Assembly: GCA_017543265.1 (NCBI GenBank)
Contig: JAFYGI010000024.1
Coordinates: forward strand, 1 to 64,000
Direction: 5' to 3'
Source of the DNA: Bacillota bacterium
GTDB taxonomy: Bacteria; Bacillota; Clostridia; Lachnospirales; CAG-274
Length of the DNA: 64,000 bases
The notes under the pieces were generated by a model. That model did not search any database, was not told where the DNA came from, and worked only from the letters and a program-made list of their open reading frames with translations. Positions 51,903 to 61,601 of this stretch are shown here, piece by piece. The number at the start of each line of letters is the position of its first letter. Within the stretch, counting starts at the first letter, position 1. A program made the translations under genes and the position numbers.

Positions 51903-54334
51903 TCATTTGATGATCGCTATCGGATCAAGTATATCCCGTTTGCCGTCATAATTTACATCGGCACATCTGAGCTGATCCTCGGTGAAATCAAATTTGCCGC
52001 TTAAAATACGCAGATAAAGCTCTGCATCGCTGTTGTCCACCGTACCGCTGCCGTCAATATCGCCGCATTTGTAAACGGATTTAACATTATATTTGTAAAC
52101 GTTCGTTCTTGCCCCGCTCGTTACGGTATACTCTACCTCCGCGGTCTCCCCTGCGGGTATGGCTTTGGCTGCCACGGTAAAGACCGTTCGGGATTGTTTA
52201 CACGGTATATTTACACCGTTAAGCGTGACCTTGCAGGCAACCGAACCGTTGACTATTCCGTTCATGGTCAGATTTATGTCATCCCCGTAGTAAGTAATAA
52301 AGGTTTTGTCGCTTGATGATACGATAGTATTATTTATATCCTGCCATACCGCACAAAACATTGTATCGCGGGTAATAGGCGTTTTAAAATCAAAAAGGTT
52401 GGAAAGGTCGTCATCCGCATGCCAGCCGACAATATGTTTTCCCGCGCAGTCGTCGGGGATGATCGGTATACTTGCCGTTTCTCCGCCGTTCACGGTTTGA
52501 GTTGCGGGGTCGGGATAATACGGTTCCGTAACAAAATCGACATTGAACTGCATCGGAGAAGAGGTCGCCTCCGGATACAGCAAAGCCATGGTACCGTATG
52601 CCATAACAGCATCGCTCTCGTCCTTGAATGTAAGTGCATTGCAAATTGCCGATACACTGCCCACATCCTGCCCGTAGTCGGCAATAGAGGCATGGAGATT
52701 TTTGTTGCCGTTGGGATTGTAGACGCCTGACCAGGTATCGGGTTGACCGGTCCAATTTATTTCTGTGGGAATACAGTATGTATATGAGGTTCCGTCCGGA
52801 GCCTCCCAGTCAAAATGCGTATTTTCTTCTATCCAGTCAAACCACCTGCCAAGCAGAGTGTCAAGTGCTTCCTCAAGCGACATATAGCCGGGTGTTACAC
52901 CGCTTTTATCCTCTGTTGTCTTGATATAGTAATAAAGCTCGGCAAGCCGCTGCACGGTTTGTGCCTGACTTGATATGCTTTGATTTGAGCCGGGATCCTT
53001 ATGATTGGGATGCTCAACATAGACCATATCATAGAATGTGGGATCGGAAGAATTGTATTCTCCATACTTTCCTTTGTATGAGTTTGTACAGCCGCCTGCG
53101 ATCGGTCCCTCGCATGACTGCAGCCAAAGATAAAGCTCTATCTGCCTTTTGAGCGATTCCTTATAGTCATCGGCTGCCATGCTTGCTTGCATCGCATCAC
53201 TCATGTTACTGTCTGTCAGCAAGGCATAGGCAGCAAGCGGATTCTGGTCTGCCTGATGGATGTCAAGGCCGCTTGTTTGAGAGCCCCAGACCCATTCGTT
53301 AAGCGGGCCGTATAATTGTGTCTCGCCCGATATAAGATAATGCTGGGATTTTGCTTTACTTTCACTTGCGCTGTTGAGACTTTGACAACCGATCTGCTTA
53401 TAAAATCTATCAAACATTACATTGCGCAGCTGATCGCCCATTTTGCCTGCCAGTGCGGATCGAGTGCCTGTGTCAATATTCCATCTGTTTGCAAAGTGTA
53501 TCGCTTGGATAGCACGAAAGTCCGCACTTGGGTCATTATTAAAAATATACTGTGGGGCAACACTGTTTCCGATTATTATGCCCCTGATACCGCAGGTTTC
53601 ATTGCCGTATTTAAACTCTTCAAGGCAGGGCTGCGGAACGGTTTCGTAGCACGATTCGTTCACGCCCCTTTGAAACAGATTTATATACGCGCTGCTGCCT
53701 TCGCCAAAGCCGTACCAGTCATCGGTATCGATAAGACGGTGCGTGATATAGTATCCGCTGTCACCGCCGTATGCGGACTTTAAAATATTATAGAGAGGAT
53801 TTTTGCCATAGGATCCGAAAGCTGTTGTTGGAATCGGATAATCATTGGGATTTTCACCATCCGGATACGAATCCGACTTCTGTTCCTCCGGCTTCCATAA
53901 TATTCCTTTGATCTTATCGCTGCCGTATGCATAATTTGCGCTGCATGGGATCATCTCTTCAAGCGTTTTCCAGCTTTTGACGATATTATCCGCCGAGCCG
54001 CTTATCCTACCCTGCTTTACAAGCACATCGTGCAGGGCCGCCACCTGTACCAGATATGCCGCATCATTTGATGTGGTCTCGTGACCGTAGTCAACATCGA
54101 CCACGCAGAATTCCTCTATAGCATGGTAGGGCAGCGCAAAGCTGTAATTGTTTTTGGGTGCGCTGAAATAGCCGTTTGTCCTGCCGTTGGTTATAACATC
54201 GTCATAAAGCGATTTAAACATTTCGGCATAGGTCAGATCGTTCTGCGGCTCGGCGGCAAAAACCGCAGTCGGCAAAACCGCGGTCACGGTCATAACAAAT
54301 GATAGAATCCTGCTGTAATAATTCTTTTTTTCAT
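51903..54334 (-). CDS. GH48 cellulase with dockerin; start frameshifted in an A7 tract
   Basis: About 810 aa if the frame is restored. Signal peptide KNYYSRILSFVMTVTAVLPT, cut near VFA-AEP. The GH48 catalytic domain fills about 30-600: LPYHAIEEFCVVDVDYGHETTS, DTDDWYGFGEGSSAYINLFQRG, KSQHYLISG and INWTGQPDTWSG match exo-cellulases of this family. An InlB/Flg_new-like module (about 605-655, GKHIVGWHADDD, FCAVWQD) follows, and a type I dockerin ends the protein (GDIDGSGTVDNSDAELYLRIL, ADVNYDGKRDILDPIAII). AGGAGGAG sits before an ATG (54334-54332) that is one base out of frame: the A7 run after it would have to be A8. As written, that ATG makes only 14 codons. It is a cellulosomal reducing-end exocellulase by family. 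Confidence 0.85.
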
Positions 54335-54401
54335 ACCTTCTCCTCCTGTCTTGCAATATTCCGGTCTTTTGCACTATGAAGGGAGACAACCGGCAATTCT
54401 C

Positions 54402-54475
54402 CGCCTGTTGTCCGTTTATCCACCCCTCCGAATGTATGGATACTCACAAATTCTTATTTTGATTATAACACACAA
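54402..54475 (-). repeat. Leader duplicate B (upstream of GH48)
   Basis: Similar to 51801-51872, but the ATG of the C11 copy is ACG here and the reading frame is lost. It now forms the GH48 5' leader between the promoter and the GH48 ribosome binding site. Confidence 0.7.
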
Positions 54476-54490
54476 AAAATAATAACGCAA
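54462..54490 (-). promoter_or_regulatory. GH48 promoter
   Basis: TTGCGT (54490-54485), 17 nt, TATAAT (54467-54462) on the minus strand. The -35 touches the aminotransferase terminator. Confidence 0.6.
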
Positions 54491-54491
54491 T

Positions 54492-54517
54492 AAAAAAAGG
54501 GACTATGTCAGTCCCTT
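54492..54517 (-). terminator. Terminator of the aminotransferase gene
   Basis: AAGGGACT / AGTCCCTT, 5-nt loop, T7 on the minus strand. Confidence 0.92.
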
Positions 54518-54522
54518 TGATA

Positions 54523-55797
54523 TCATTTATATTCAAGTGCCTTTCTGACGGATGCAAGCTTAACACAGATGCAGAACAGCTGCATTGCCTGCTCCAGCTC
54601 GTCACAGGTGGGATAGGACGGCGCGATACGGATATTGCTGTCCGAGGGGTCCTTGCCGTAGGGGTAGGTAGCGCCCGCATTTGTAAGCGAAAGCCCCGCC
54701 TCCTTTGCAAGCCTTACAGTTTCCTTTGCACAGCCCGTCATTGTGTTTACGGACACAAAGTAGCCGCCCAGCGGTTTTTTCCATGTCAGCATATCGCTGT
54801 CGTCAAACTCCTGATTAAGGGTCTCCAGCACGATATTGAATTTAGGCCGCAGCTCCTGCGCAAGGTCTGCCATGTGCTTTAACATACCGTCAACATCCTT
54901 AAAGAAGTTGTACACCCTTAACTGATTTATCTTGTCATAGCCTATCGTCTGACGGCCGAAGTGCTGCTTTATCTCCTTTATGTACTCATCACCCGCAGCC
55001 ACAAGCGCAACGCCCGAGCCGGGGAAGGTTATCTTTGATGTGGAGAAGAAGTAAAGTATCCTGTCCAGCGTATGGAACCTGCGACAGGCATCAAATATGT
55101 TGTAAAGCGATACCTGCTTGAAAACATGGTGTATGCCGTAGGCATTGTCCCAGAATATCTTGAAATCCTCCGCAGCGGTCTCCATGCAGGCAAGGCGTGT
55201 AACGGTCTCCTCGCTGTAGCAGGTGCCGTCGGGGTTTGAATACAGGGGCACACACATAATACCCTTTACGGACGGGTCGTTTTTGACCATGCTTTCGACA
55301 ACCTCCATATCGGGGCCGTCCGATTTCATGGGGACATTGACCATTTCAAAGCCAAACTCCTCACAGATGGCAAAATGCCTGTCGTAACCGGGCACAGGGC
55401 AAAGTATCTTCACCTTGTCAAGCTTGCCCCACGGCACGGAGCCCAGACTGCCGAACATATAAAGTCTTGCCATTGCATCGTATATGAGGTTAAGGCTGGA
55501 ATTGCCGCCTATAATCATATTGTCCGTAGGTATGTCCAAAAGCTCCGAAAAAAGGCGCTTTACCTCCGATATACCGTCAAGTATACCGTAATTACGCGCA
55601 TCAATGCCCTGCTCCGTTATATAGTTTTCAAGCGGTGCGGTAAGTATGCCGTTTGATAGATTAAGCTGGTCGCCCGACGGCTTACCGCGGGACATATCCA
55701 GGGTAATATTTCGGTTTTTAAAATCGTTGTATTGTTCTTCAAGCTTCTTTTCGGTCTCCAGAAGCTGTGCCTTTGAAAGAGAAGCAAGGATCTTCAT
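54523..55797 (-). CDS. PLP-dependent aminotransferase (aspartate aminotransferase type Ic-like)
   Basis: 424 aa. TLDMSRGKPSGDQLNLS near the start, the cofactor region GGNSSLNLIYDAM, and Schiff-base Lys in FFSTSKITFPGSGVA define fold-type I. The family is the alanine/aspartate aminotransferase group with a MocR-like GKPS motif (PF12897-type). Exact amino acid substrate not determinable. AAGGAG with 7-nt spacing favours ATG 55797; a GTG three codons upstream is in frame. Confidence 0.87.
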   Translation of the reverse strand: MKILASLSKAQLLETEKKLEEQYNDFKNRNITLDMSRGKPSGDQLNLSNGILTAPLENYITEQGIDARNYGILDGISEVKRLFSELLDIPTDNMIIGGNSSLNLIYDAMARLYMFGSLGSVPWGKLDKVKILCPVPGYDRHFAICEEFGFEMVNVPMKSDGPDMEVVESMVKNDPSVKGIMCVPLYSNPDGTCYSEETVTRLACMETAAEDFKIFWDNAYGIHHVFKQVSLYNIFDACRRFHTLDRILYFFSTSKITFPGSGVALVAAGDEYIKEIKQHFGRQTIGYDKINQLRVYNFFKDVDGMLKHMADLAQELRPKFNIVLETLNQEFDDSDMLTWKKPLGGYFVSVNTMTGCAKETVRLAKEAGLSLTNAGATYPYGKDPSDSNIRIAPSYPTCDELEQAMQLFCICVKLASVRKALEYK

Positions 55798-56077
55798 TGC
55801 ATACACTCCTTAATCTTGTTTAACGTATGTTTATATTATGCATTATAATACAATGCCGATTGCAAAAACAGTCCAATATGATTATACCCTTTTTAATGTC
55901 ATTCTGTCAAGGGTATTGACAGGATTTTATAAAAAATATTTGCACAAAATTTTTTTGTTTTGCAAGTTTCATCCGACTTTCCTGCACTTAAAATCATCCG
56001 CGTTTTGCGCCCGCCCGTCAATTATGCCGCAAAAGCCCCGCCGACCCCCGCTCTCGGCAAAAAATCAATATTTTTCC
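55798..56077. other. Gap without a gene
   Basis: A/T-rich with a G/C-rich patch around 56030-56060. No ORF with a ribosome binding site, tRNA or riboswitch seen. Confidence 0.5.
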
Positions 56078-56106
56078 TTGAAAAACAAACGGAAATATGT
56101 TAAAAT
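56078..56106 (+). promoter_or_regulatory. Promoter of the 56182 gene
   Basis: TTGAAA, 17 nt, TAAAAT, about 70 nt before the ATG. Confidence 0.6.
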
Positions 56107-56181
56107 GGTATTTGGGGATAATGGATCGGTGGTATTCGTATTTTACGGAAATATCCACAAACCATGCAGGGAGGTGAAAGC

Positions 56182-58428
56182 ATGCGGCAGAACAATTTTT
56201 TGTACCGCCCCTTTAACAAGAAAAACGACAAATACCGGCGTATGAGCACATATGCAGTTCTGGTCATACTGATACTGGGTTTTTCTTTTGTATGCTACAC
56301 CTATCATGTACAAAACACCGTTACCAAGCAATACCTTAACGAGCTGTCGGTGCAGTCGGCCATCCATGTACGCAGCAAGATACAGAGCGACACAGCGCGT
56401 ATGAGCGCGGCGGCCTCCGCAATGGAAAACATCGACGACAGCGGCGACAAAAAGCTGGCCGCCCTGCTTGAAAAGGAAATAGGCTTTTTTGACAGCGGCA
56501 GCGTGCTGCGTCTTTCATACATACTGCCAAACTGCACGGGCACGGCGATAACGGGCTCGGGCGAGGTAAAATCCATAGCCCTGCCCCCGGACACCGACTA
56601 TATAAAAAATGTTATAAAAACAGGCGCGACCATAACAAAGACAATTGACGACCCCATTACGGGAAAGCGCGTGTATATCTGTGCCCTCCCCGTAAACGAC
56701 GGCCGAAAGATAGCCGCGGTGCATTGCGGCGTATTCTCGCTGGACAAGGTAAACACATTGGTCAACTCGCGCTACTTTGACGATAACGGCCGCTCCTTTA
56801 TAGTGGATCACTACGGCAACCCCGTATTTTTAAGCAAGGAGGAGGCCGAGGACGGCTTTTTCACCGCCGTATCCGATTCCTTTGTAAGGCGGCTCAATTC
56901 CGCGGCTAAAAATGACAGTATAATAATGCGCCACAATAAGACAAACTACTGGGTGACCTACACCCCCGTCGATTTTGAGGACTGGTATCTGCTGCTTGCG
57001 GTGCCCAACAACTCGATAAACGGCAAGTCGGAGCGTATAGTTATATTCAGCGTAATAATACTTCTTTCAATGCTTATCACCAGCGTACTGTTCCTGCGCC
57101 ACATGGACAGCATACAGGCCGAAAACCAGGACGAACTGTACGAGCGTGCCTGCATTGACGAGGTGACGGGCATATTCAACAAAACGGGCTTTGCAAACTT
57201 CATTGACGAGGTACTGCATATACGCAGCCTGCGTTTTGCCGTGGTATACTTTGATTTTGACAACTTCAAGGCCTTTAACGACCTGTTCGGCTATGCCGAG
57301 GGCGACAGGCTGCTTAAACACACGGCGGATATACTTGCCGCCGATATGACCGCCAAAGAGGCCTGCGCACGCTTCAACGGCGACAATTTCTATGTGCTGT
57401 TCACATACGAAACGCAGTCCAGGCTGGAAAAGCGCATAAACGCGCTTATGGAGAAATTTTCGGACTTTACGTTTTCGCAGGATAACTCCACCGCGTATGA
57501 CATAATCTGTCACTGCGGTATATTCCAGGTAAACGACCTGCACCGCGGCAAAACGGTCGATTTTTATGTTGACCGCACCAAAATAGCACTTGCCTCGGTG
57601 GAGAAAAACCATACAAACGGCTTTATCTATTACAACGACTCCATGCGCAAAAATCTTGTGTTTGAGGCAGAGCTTGAAAACGACCTTAAGCACGGACTTG
57701 AAAACGGCGATTTCAAGGTATATGTACAGCCCAAGCACAGCGTAAAAACGCAGAAGCTGGCAGGCGGCGAGGCGCTTATACGCTGGCAGCACCCGACAAA
57801 GGGCTTCCTTACACCCAACCGCTTTGTGGACATATTCGAGCGCAACGGTCAGGTAACGGAAATAGACTTTTATGTGCTGGAGCAGGTATGCAAAATGCAG
57901 CGCGAATGGGTGGATCTTGGCATAAAGCCGATAGTTATCTCCGTCAATCAGTCGCGTATGCACTTTTACAAGCAGGATTATTACGACAGACTGCGTGCCG
58001 TAATAAAAAAATACAACATAGACCCCAAATTTATCGAGCTGGAGATAACCGAGACCGTCGCAATGAGCAACACGCAGATGCTTGCACAGGCCACCAAAAG
58101 ACTGCACAAAATGGGCTTCCGCGTAAGTATAGACGATTTTGGCGCGGGTCAGTCGTCACTTAACGTATTAAAGGACATCGACGTAGATGTTATCAAGCTT
58201 GACCGCGGCTTCTTTATCGAGCTGAGCACCTCACCCAAGGGCAAGGAGATAATCTCCACCGTTATAGGTATGGCCGCAAGGCTTCATATAGAGACCGTTT
58301 CCGAGGGCATCGAGACCAAAGAGCAGTTTGATTTTATACATAAGGCGGGCTGTGATCTGGTGCAGGGCTTCCTTTTCGGCAGACCCATGCCCATAGACGA
58401 TTTTTCGGAATTATTCAAAGAAAGCTGA
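56182..58428 (+). CDS. Membrane sensor with degenerate GGDEF and intact EAL domain
   Basis: 748 aa. Two membrane helices (about 24-43 and 290-310) bracket an extracytoplasmic region of about 240 residues with a Cache-like tail (FIVDHYGNPVFLS, DWYLLLAVP). GGDEF at about 330-490 has ARFNGDNFYVLF, so its signature is lost. EAL at about 500-748 keeps GEALIRW, SVNQSR, ELEITETV, DDFGAGQSSLNVL, KLDRGF, EGIE and QGFLFG, consistent with an active phosphodiesterase. GGGAGGTG precedes ATG 56182; the frame also opens at 56164. It senses an external signal and lowers c-di-GMP, by inference. Confidence 0.9.
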   Translation: MRQNNFLYRPFNKKNDKYRRMSTYAVLVILILGFSFVCYTYHVQNTVTKQYLNELSVQSAIHVRSKIQSDTARMSAAASAMENIDDSGDKKLAALLEKEIGFFDSGSVLRLSYILPNCTGTAITGSGEVKSIALPPDTDYIKNVIKTGATITKTIDDPITGKRVYICALPVNDGRKIAAVHCGVFSLDKVNTLVNSRYFDDNGRSFIVDHYGNPVFLSKEEAEDGFFTAVSDSFVRRLNSAAKNDSIIMRHNKTNYWVTYTPVDFEDWYLLLAVPNNSINGKSERIVIFSVIILLSMLITSVLFLRHMDSIQAENQDELYERACIDEVTGIFNKTGFANFIDEVLHIRSLRFAVVYFDFDNFKAFNDLFGYAEGDRLLKHTADILAADMTAKEACARFNGDNFYVLFTYETQSRLEKRINALMEKFSDFTFSQDNSTAYDIICHCGIFQVNDLHRGKTVDFYVDRTKIALASVEKNHTNGFIYYNDSMRKNLVFEAELENDLKHGLENGDFKVYVQPKHSVKTQKLAGGEALIRWQHPTKGFLTPNRFVDIFERNGQVTEIDFYVLEQVCKMQREWVDLGIKPIVISVNQSRMHFYKQDYYDRLRAVIKKYNIDPKFIELEITETVAMSNTQMLAQATKRLHKMGFRVSIDDFGAGQSSLNVLKDIDVDVIKLDRGFFIELSTSPKGKEIISTVIGMAARLHIETVSEGIETKEQFDFIHKAGCDLVQGFLFGRPMPIDDFSELFKES

Positions 58429-58447
58429 AAACATAACCGCAATACAC

Positions 58448-58487
58448 AAACTGCCGCACAGAGCGCAAAGCTCCGTGCGGCAGTTTT
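58448..58487. terminator. Terminator between convergent genes
   Basis: AACTGCCGCAC / GTGCGGCAGTT stem followed by TTTTCTTTG; the minus strand has a weaker T run, so both genes may use it. Confidence 0.85.
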
Positions 58488-58499
58488 CTTTGTCATTAT

Positions 58500-60806
58500 T
58501 TACCAAAGTCCCACTCGCTTATCCTCTGGCACATACATACCGTTGCCCTCCTCCACGTCAAAGGTCTCCAGAAAGTCCCCGACATTTGAAAGGCTGAGGT
58601 TTACGCGCAGGCGTGCATCGGCATGGTCGTCGTAACGTCCCTGATACTCCACCATTTCACGCGCATAGGCCGTGCGCCATACACTTGCATAGTAAAGATA
58701 GAATGTTTCAAGGTCGCCGCCCGCTTTTTTAACGGCATCCGTCACGCAGGCAGCCGCGCCCAGATCGGCGATATTTTCCCCGACCGTATGCAGGCCGTTT
58801 ATCTCAACACCCGGTGCAGTCTCCTGTTTGTCATAAAAATCGGCTATATCGCTGCATTTTTGGGAAAACTCCATATAGTCCTCCGCAGACCACCAGTTGT
58901 TGTAATTGCCCTTTTCGTCATAAAGTGCGCCCGTATCGTCCAGCGCATGACATATCTCATGGCCGATTATCATGCCGATACCACCCATATTTTCCTCAAA
59001 GGAAGCATCTGCCGAATAAAACGGTGTTTCCAGTATGCCCGCAGGCAGGATTATCGCATTTTGCGAAGGCACATAGGAGGCATTCGGGATATAGGCGGGC
59101 ATTATCCAATCATTCTTGTCTATCGGCCTGTTCTGCTGCCTTGAATTATACGCACGTTCCGCCTTTATCATGGCGATACGGTTTTTGTAAAGACTGTTTT
59201 CGCTGCGTATGTCGGCGTTTTTGTATACATCATTATCAAAGCCGCCGCCTACCTTTACATCTATGCTGTCCAGCTTTTTAACAGCCTTTGCCTTTGTGGT
59301 ATCGCTCATCCAGTCCGCAGACGATATGCGCTGCTTGTAGGCCGATATTATCATATCCGTTATTTCGGTAACGGCCTTTTTATCCTCCGGCGCAAAGTAT
59401 TTATCGCAGTAAAGCAGCCCAAGGTCCGATGCCGTATAGCTTTTGGTTATCTCCACGGCACGCTCCTTGTCGGTATAGCGCTTCACCCTTGTTTTGTATA
59501 TGGCCGAGGTAAAATCATCCGCCGCCGCAATGCAGTCCTTTGACAGCAGGCTGCCGTATCTGTCGGCAAGCGCCACCTTTGCGACTATCTTCATAAGTCC
59601 CGTATCTTCCCTGCACGCAGCCGCAAAATTGAATATAAGGCCGCGGTCAAAGACCACGATATCGTCATCGGCATTCAATGTCAGCCCCTCTGCCTTGGCA
59701 AATGCCGCAATGTCCACATTGTCAAACATCTCCTGCAGCTCGCTGACCTTTATTTTATTGAAGCTTTTTTCGGGGTCCTTTGCATCGCTTTCGGTAAGGC
59801 AATGATAGGAAAGTCCCTTTTCAAAGTTATACAGCCTTTCCGCCTCAAGCTCCGCCGTTTCGGAGGCCTCGCCGCTCAATACAAGTATCTTTTTCACATA
59901 AGCGACAAAGGCATCCTTGTACCTGTCGTCGACAAAATCCGCATAATCAAAGGTAGGCTTATACACCTCAAAGCACGGCAGGCAGGCCGAGGAATTTTTA
60001 ATATCCACCGTAAGGTCAAACCTGAACAAAAGCGCACTTTGTATGTCCTTGTCGGCAGACATAAGGGTCTTCATCAGCTCTTTGTCATTTTTGGCGCTGT
60101 CTATCCTGCTGATATAGCTTTTGACAGGCAGCATATCCCCGCGTCCCTCCAGCATCCTCAGCGATGAGTCGTATATGGCCTTTATCCGCCTTTCACCGGG
60201 GGGCACGGCGTTATTTTTCCCTATGTTGTCTATTATTTCACGCAGTCTGTCGGTATTTTTGTTGTTTAGTTCCAAAAAGCTGCTCGAATTTATCTCCCCC
60301 GCATAAAGCTCACTCAGCTTATCGCGGTTGGCATAGGCATAAAAATCGTCCCGAGGGTCGGTGCCGTAATAATGCCATACGCGCTTCAGATAGGTATCCA
60401 GCTCCCCGCGCGTGACGCTGTCGTCCAGTACGGTATCCGATGTTATTATGCCCCGTTCATCCAGGTAGTCAAAATGCTTTTGCGCCCAATACGGCAGCTC
60501 CCCGATATCGGCCTTTTCGGGCAGGGTTATCAGGTTTATGCCGTGCGGCTCCTCCATGGACGGAAAGGCGCGGCTGAGCATCACAAGCATCTCGATATCG
60601 TCGGCCAGCTTATCCTCGCGAAAATCGCCCTCGTTATAGCCGCTTACTATATCCTCCGCGCTTATGTATGACGTATACTCGGGCGCGGTACGCAGCAGAA
60701 TATCAAGTATCTCACCCTTTGTCAGCTCCTCGCCGCCCCATACCGTGAGCGGCAGGCAAAGGGCAAACAAAACCCCGCACAATGCGGCAAGTTTTTTATT
60801 TTTCAT
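58500..60806 (-). CDS. M13 (neprilysin-type) metallopeptidase with SLH-like N-domain
   Basis: 768 aa. Signal peptide MKNKKLAALCGVLFALCLPL. Residues about 30-150 look like two diverged SLH-type repeats (ILDILLRTAPEY, ALPYWAQKHFDYLDERGIITSD, VTRGELDTYLKRVWHYYG). The M13 domain starts at DPRDDFYAYANRDKL. Zinc motif GHEICHALDD near 611, third ligand in GENIADLGAAA, and the family end SNVGDFLETFDVEEGNGMYV with terminal W. Substrates of bacterial M13 enzymes are short peptides. AGGAG spacing favours ATG 60806 over 60815. It follows two zinc-ribbon membrane proteins, gap about 20 nt. Confidence 0.9.
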   Translation of the reverse strand: MKNKKLAALCGVLFALCLPLTVWGGEELTKGEILDILLRTAPEYTSYISAEDIVSGYNEGDFREDKLADDIEMLVMLSRAFPSMEEPHGINLITLPEKADIGELPYWAQKHFDYLDERGIITSDTVLDDSVTRGELDTYLKRVWHYYGTDPRDDFYAYANRDKLSELYAGEINSSSFLELNNKNTDRLREIIDNIGKNNAVPPGERRIKAIYDSSLRMLEGRGDMLPVKSYISRIDSAKNDKELMKTLMSADKDIQSALLFRFDLTVDIKNSSACLPCFEVYKPTFDYADFVDDRYKDAFVAYVKKILVLSGEASETAELEAERLYNFEKGLSYHCLTESDAKDPEKSFNKIKVSELQEMFDNVDIAAFAKAEGLTLNADDDIVVFDRGLIFNFAAACREDTGLMKIVAKVALADRYGSLLSKDCIAAADDFTSAIYKTRVKRYTDKERAVEITKSYTASDLGLLYCDKYFAPEDKKAVTEITDMIISAYKQRISSADWMSDTTKAKAVKKLDSIDVKVGGGFDNDVYKNADIRSENSLYKNRIAMIKAERAYNSRQQNRPIDKNDWIMPAYIPNASYVPSQNAIILPAGILETPFYSADASFEENMGGIGMIIGHEICHALDDTGALYDEKGNYNNWWSAEDYMEFSQKCSDIADFYDKQETAPGVEINGLHTVGENIADLGAAACVTDAVKKAGGDLETFYLYYASVWRTAYAREMVEYQGRYDDHADARLRVNLSLSNVGDFLETFDVEEGNGMYVPEDKRVGLW

Positions 60807-60827
60807 CCGGGCCATGCTCCTAATTTG

Positions 60828-61601
60828 TTATATTGATATATTTCTTAAAACAGGCAGGTTGCAAATGCGCGTACTGTCGTTTATGTGTTCTATATTTGTA
60901 AGTACCCAGTCGTACTCCGCAAAGGTAACGGTGCTGTGGCAGTAGGGACATTCGCTTACAAGCTTTTTGTCGATGTTTATCTCACCGCCGCAGTTGGGGC
61001 AGGAAATAGCGAGAAAACGTCCGTTTTTAAGCTTGATAAGCGGGTTTTCTCTTGAAAATGTCAAAAAATACATTTCCCTTGTGCTGTCGCAAAGCTCGTC
61101 GCCCTCGGTCATTATCGCACAAAACACCTTTAAATTTTCTGTACTGTCCAAAATGATGTAATTATGTATGTAGCATCCGTCGAAGTACGCCGCCGAATAA
61201 GGCAGTTTCATAAGGTCAAGACGGCTGCTGACCAGCGGAGTGCTCTGCGCACCGCGGGTCTTTATAAGCTCGTTAAAAAGGTTCTGCGCAAAGTCCAGAA
61301 ACCTTCTTGCATCAAAGTATGGTGTAAATATCCTGAGCTGTTTTTCGATAAAGGCGTTGTTGTTTTGCACATAGCCGCCGCACTCGCCTACCGTGGTCAC
61401 CGCCATTTCGTTTACGGCATCCTCCAGCACGGCCTTTTCGATGTCGCCGCCGTAATCCACGCCGCCCTTTTTCTTGGGGTGTTTTACAACATCCTCAACG
61501 GAATTGTATATGGAATAGCCCATAAACAAAACGTAAAAAAATATAGCCAGACCGAAAAAAAACTCAAAAACTGTTATGATACTGTCTGCGCTCATATTCA
61601 T
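60828..61601 (-). CDS. Membrane protein with Tim44-like domain and zinc ribbon, paralogue 2
   Basis: 257 aa. One N-terminal helix (VFEFFFGLAIFFYVLFMGY), a middle region IFTPYFDARRFLDFAQNLFN that resembles Tim44-like domains, MYFLTFSR, then a zinc ribbon CPNCGGEINIDKKLVSECPYC and the ending AEYDWVLTNIEHIND. It shares this plan and the AEYDWVL block with the gene at 61598. The start overlaps the stop of that gene by 4 nt. Function unknown; a cytosolic zinc-binding domain on a membrane anchor is implied. Confidence 0.75.
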   Translation of the reverse strand: MNMSADSIITVFEFFFGLAIFFYVLFMGYSIYNSVEDVVKHPKKKGGVDYGGDIEKAVLEDAVNEMAVTTVGECGGYVQNNNAFIEKQLRIFTPYFDARRFLDFAQNLFNELIKTRGAQSTPLVSSRLDLMKLPYSAAYFDGCYIHNYIILDSTENLKVFCAIMTEGDELCDSTREMYFLTFSRENPLIKLKNGRFLAISCPNCGGEINIDKKLVSECPYCHSTVTFAEYDWVLTNIEHINDSTRICNLPVLRNISI

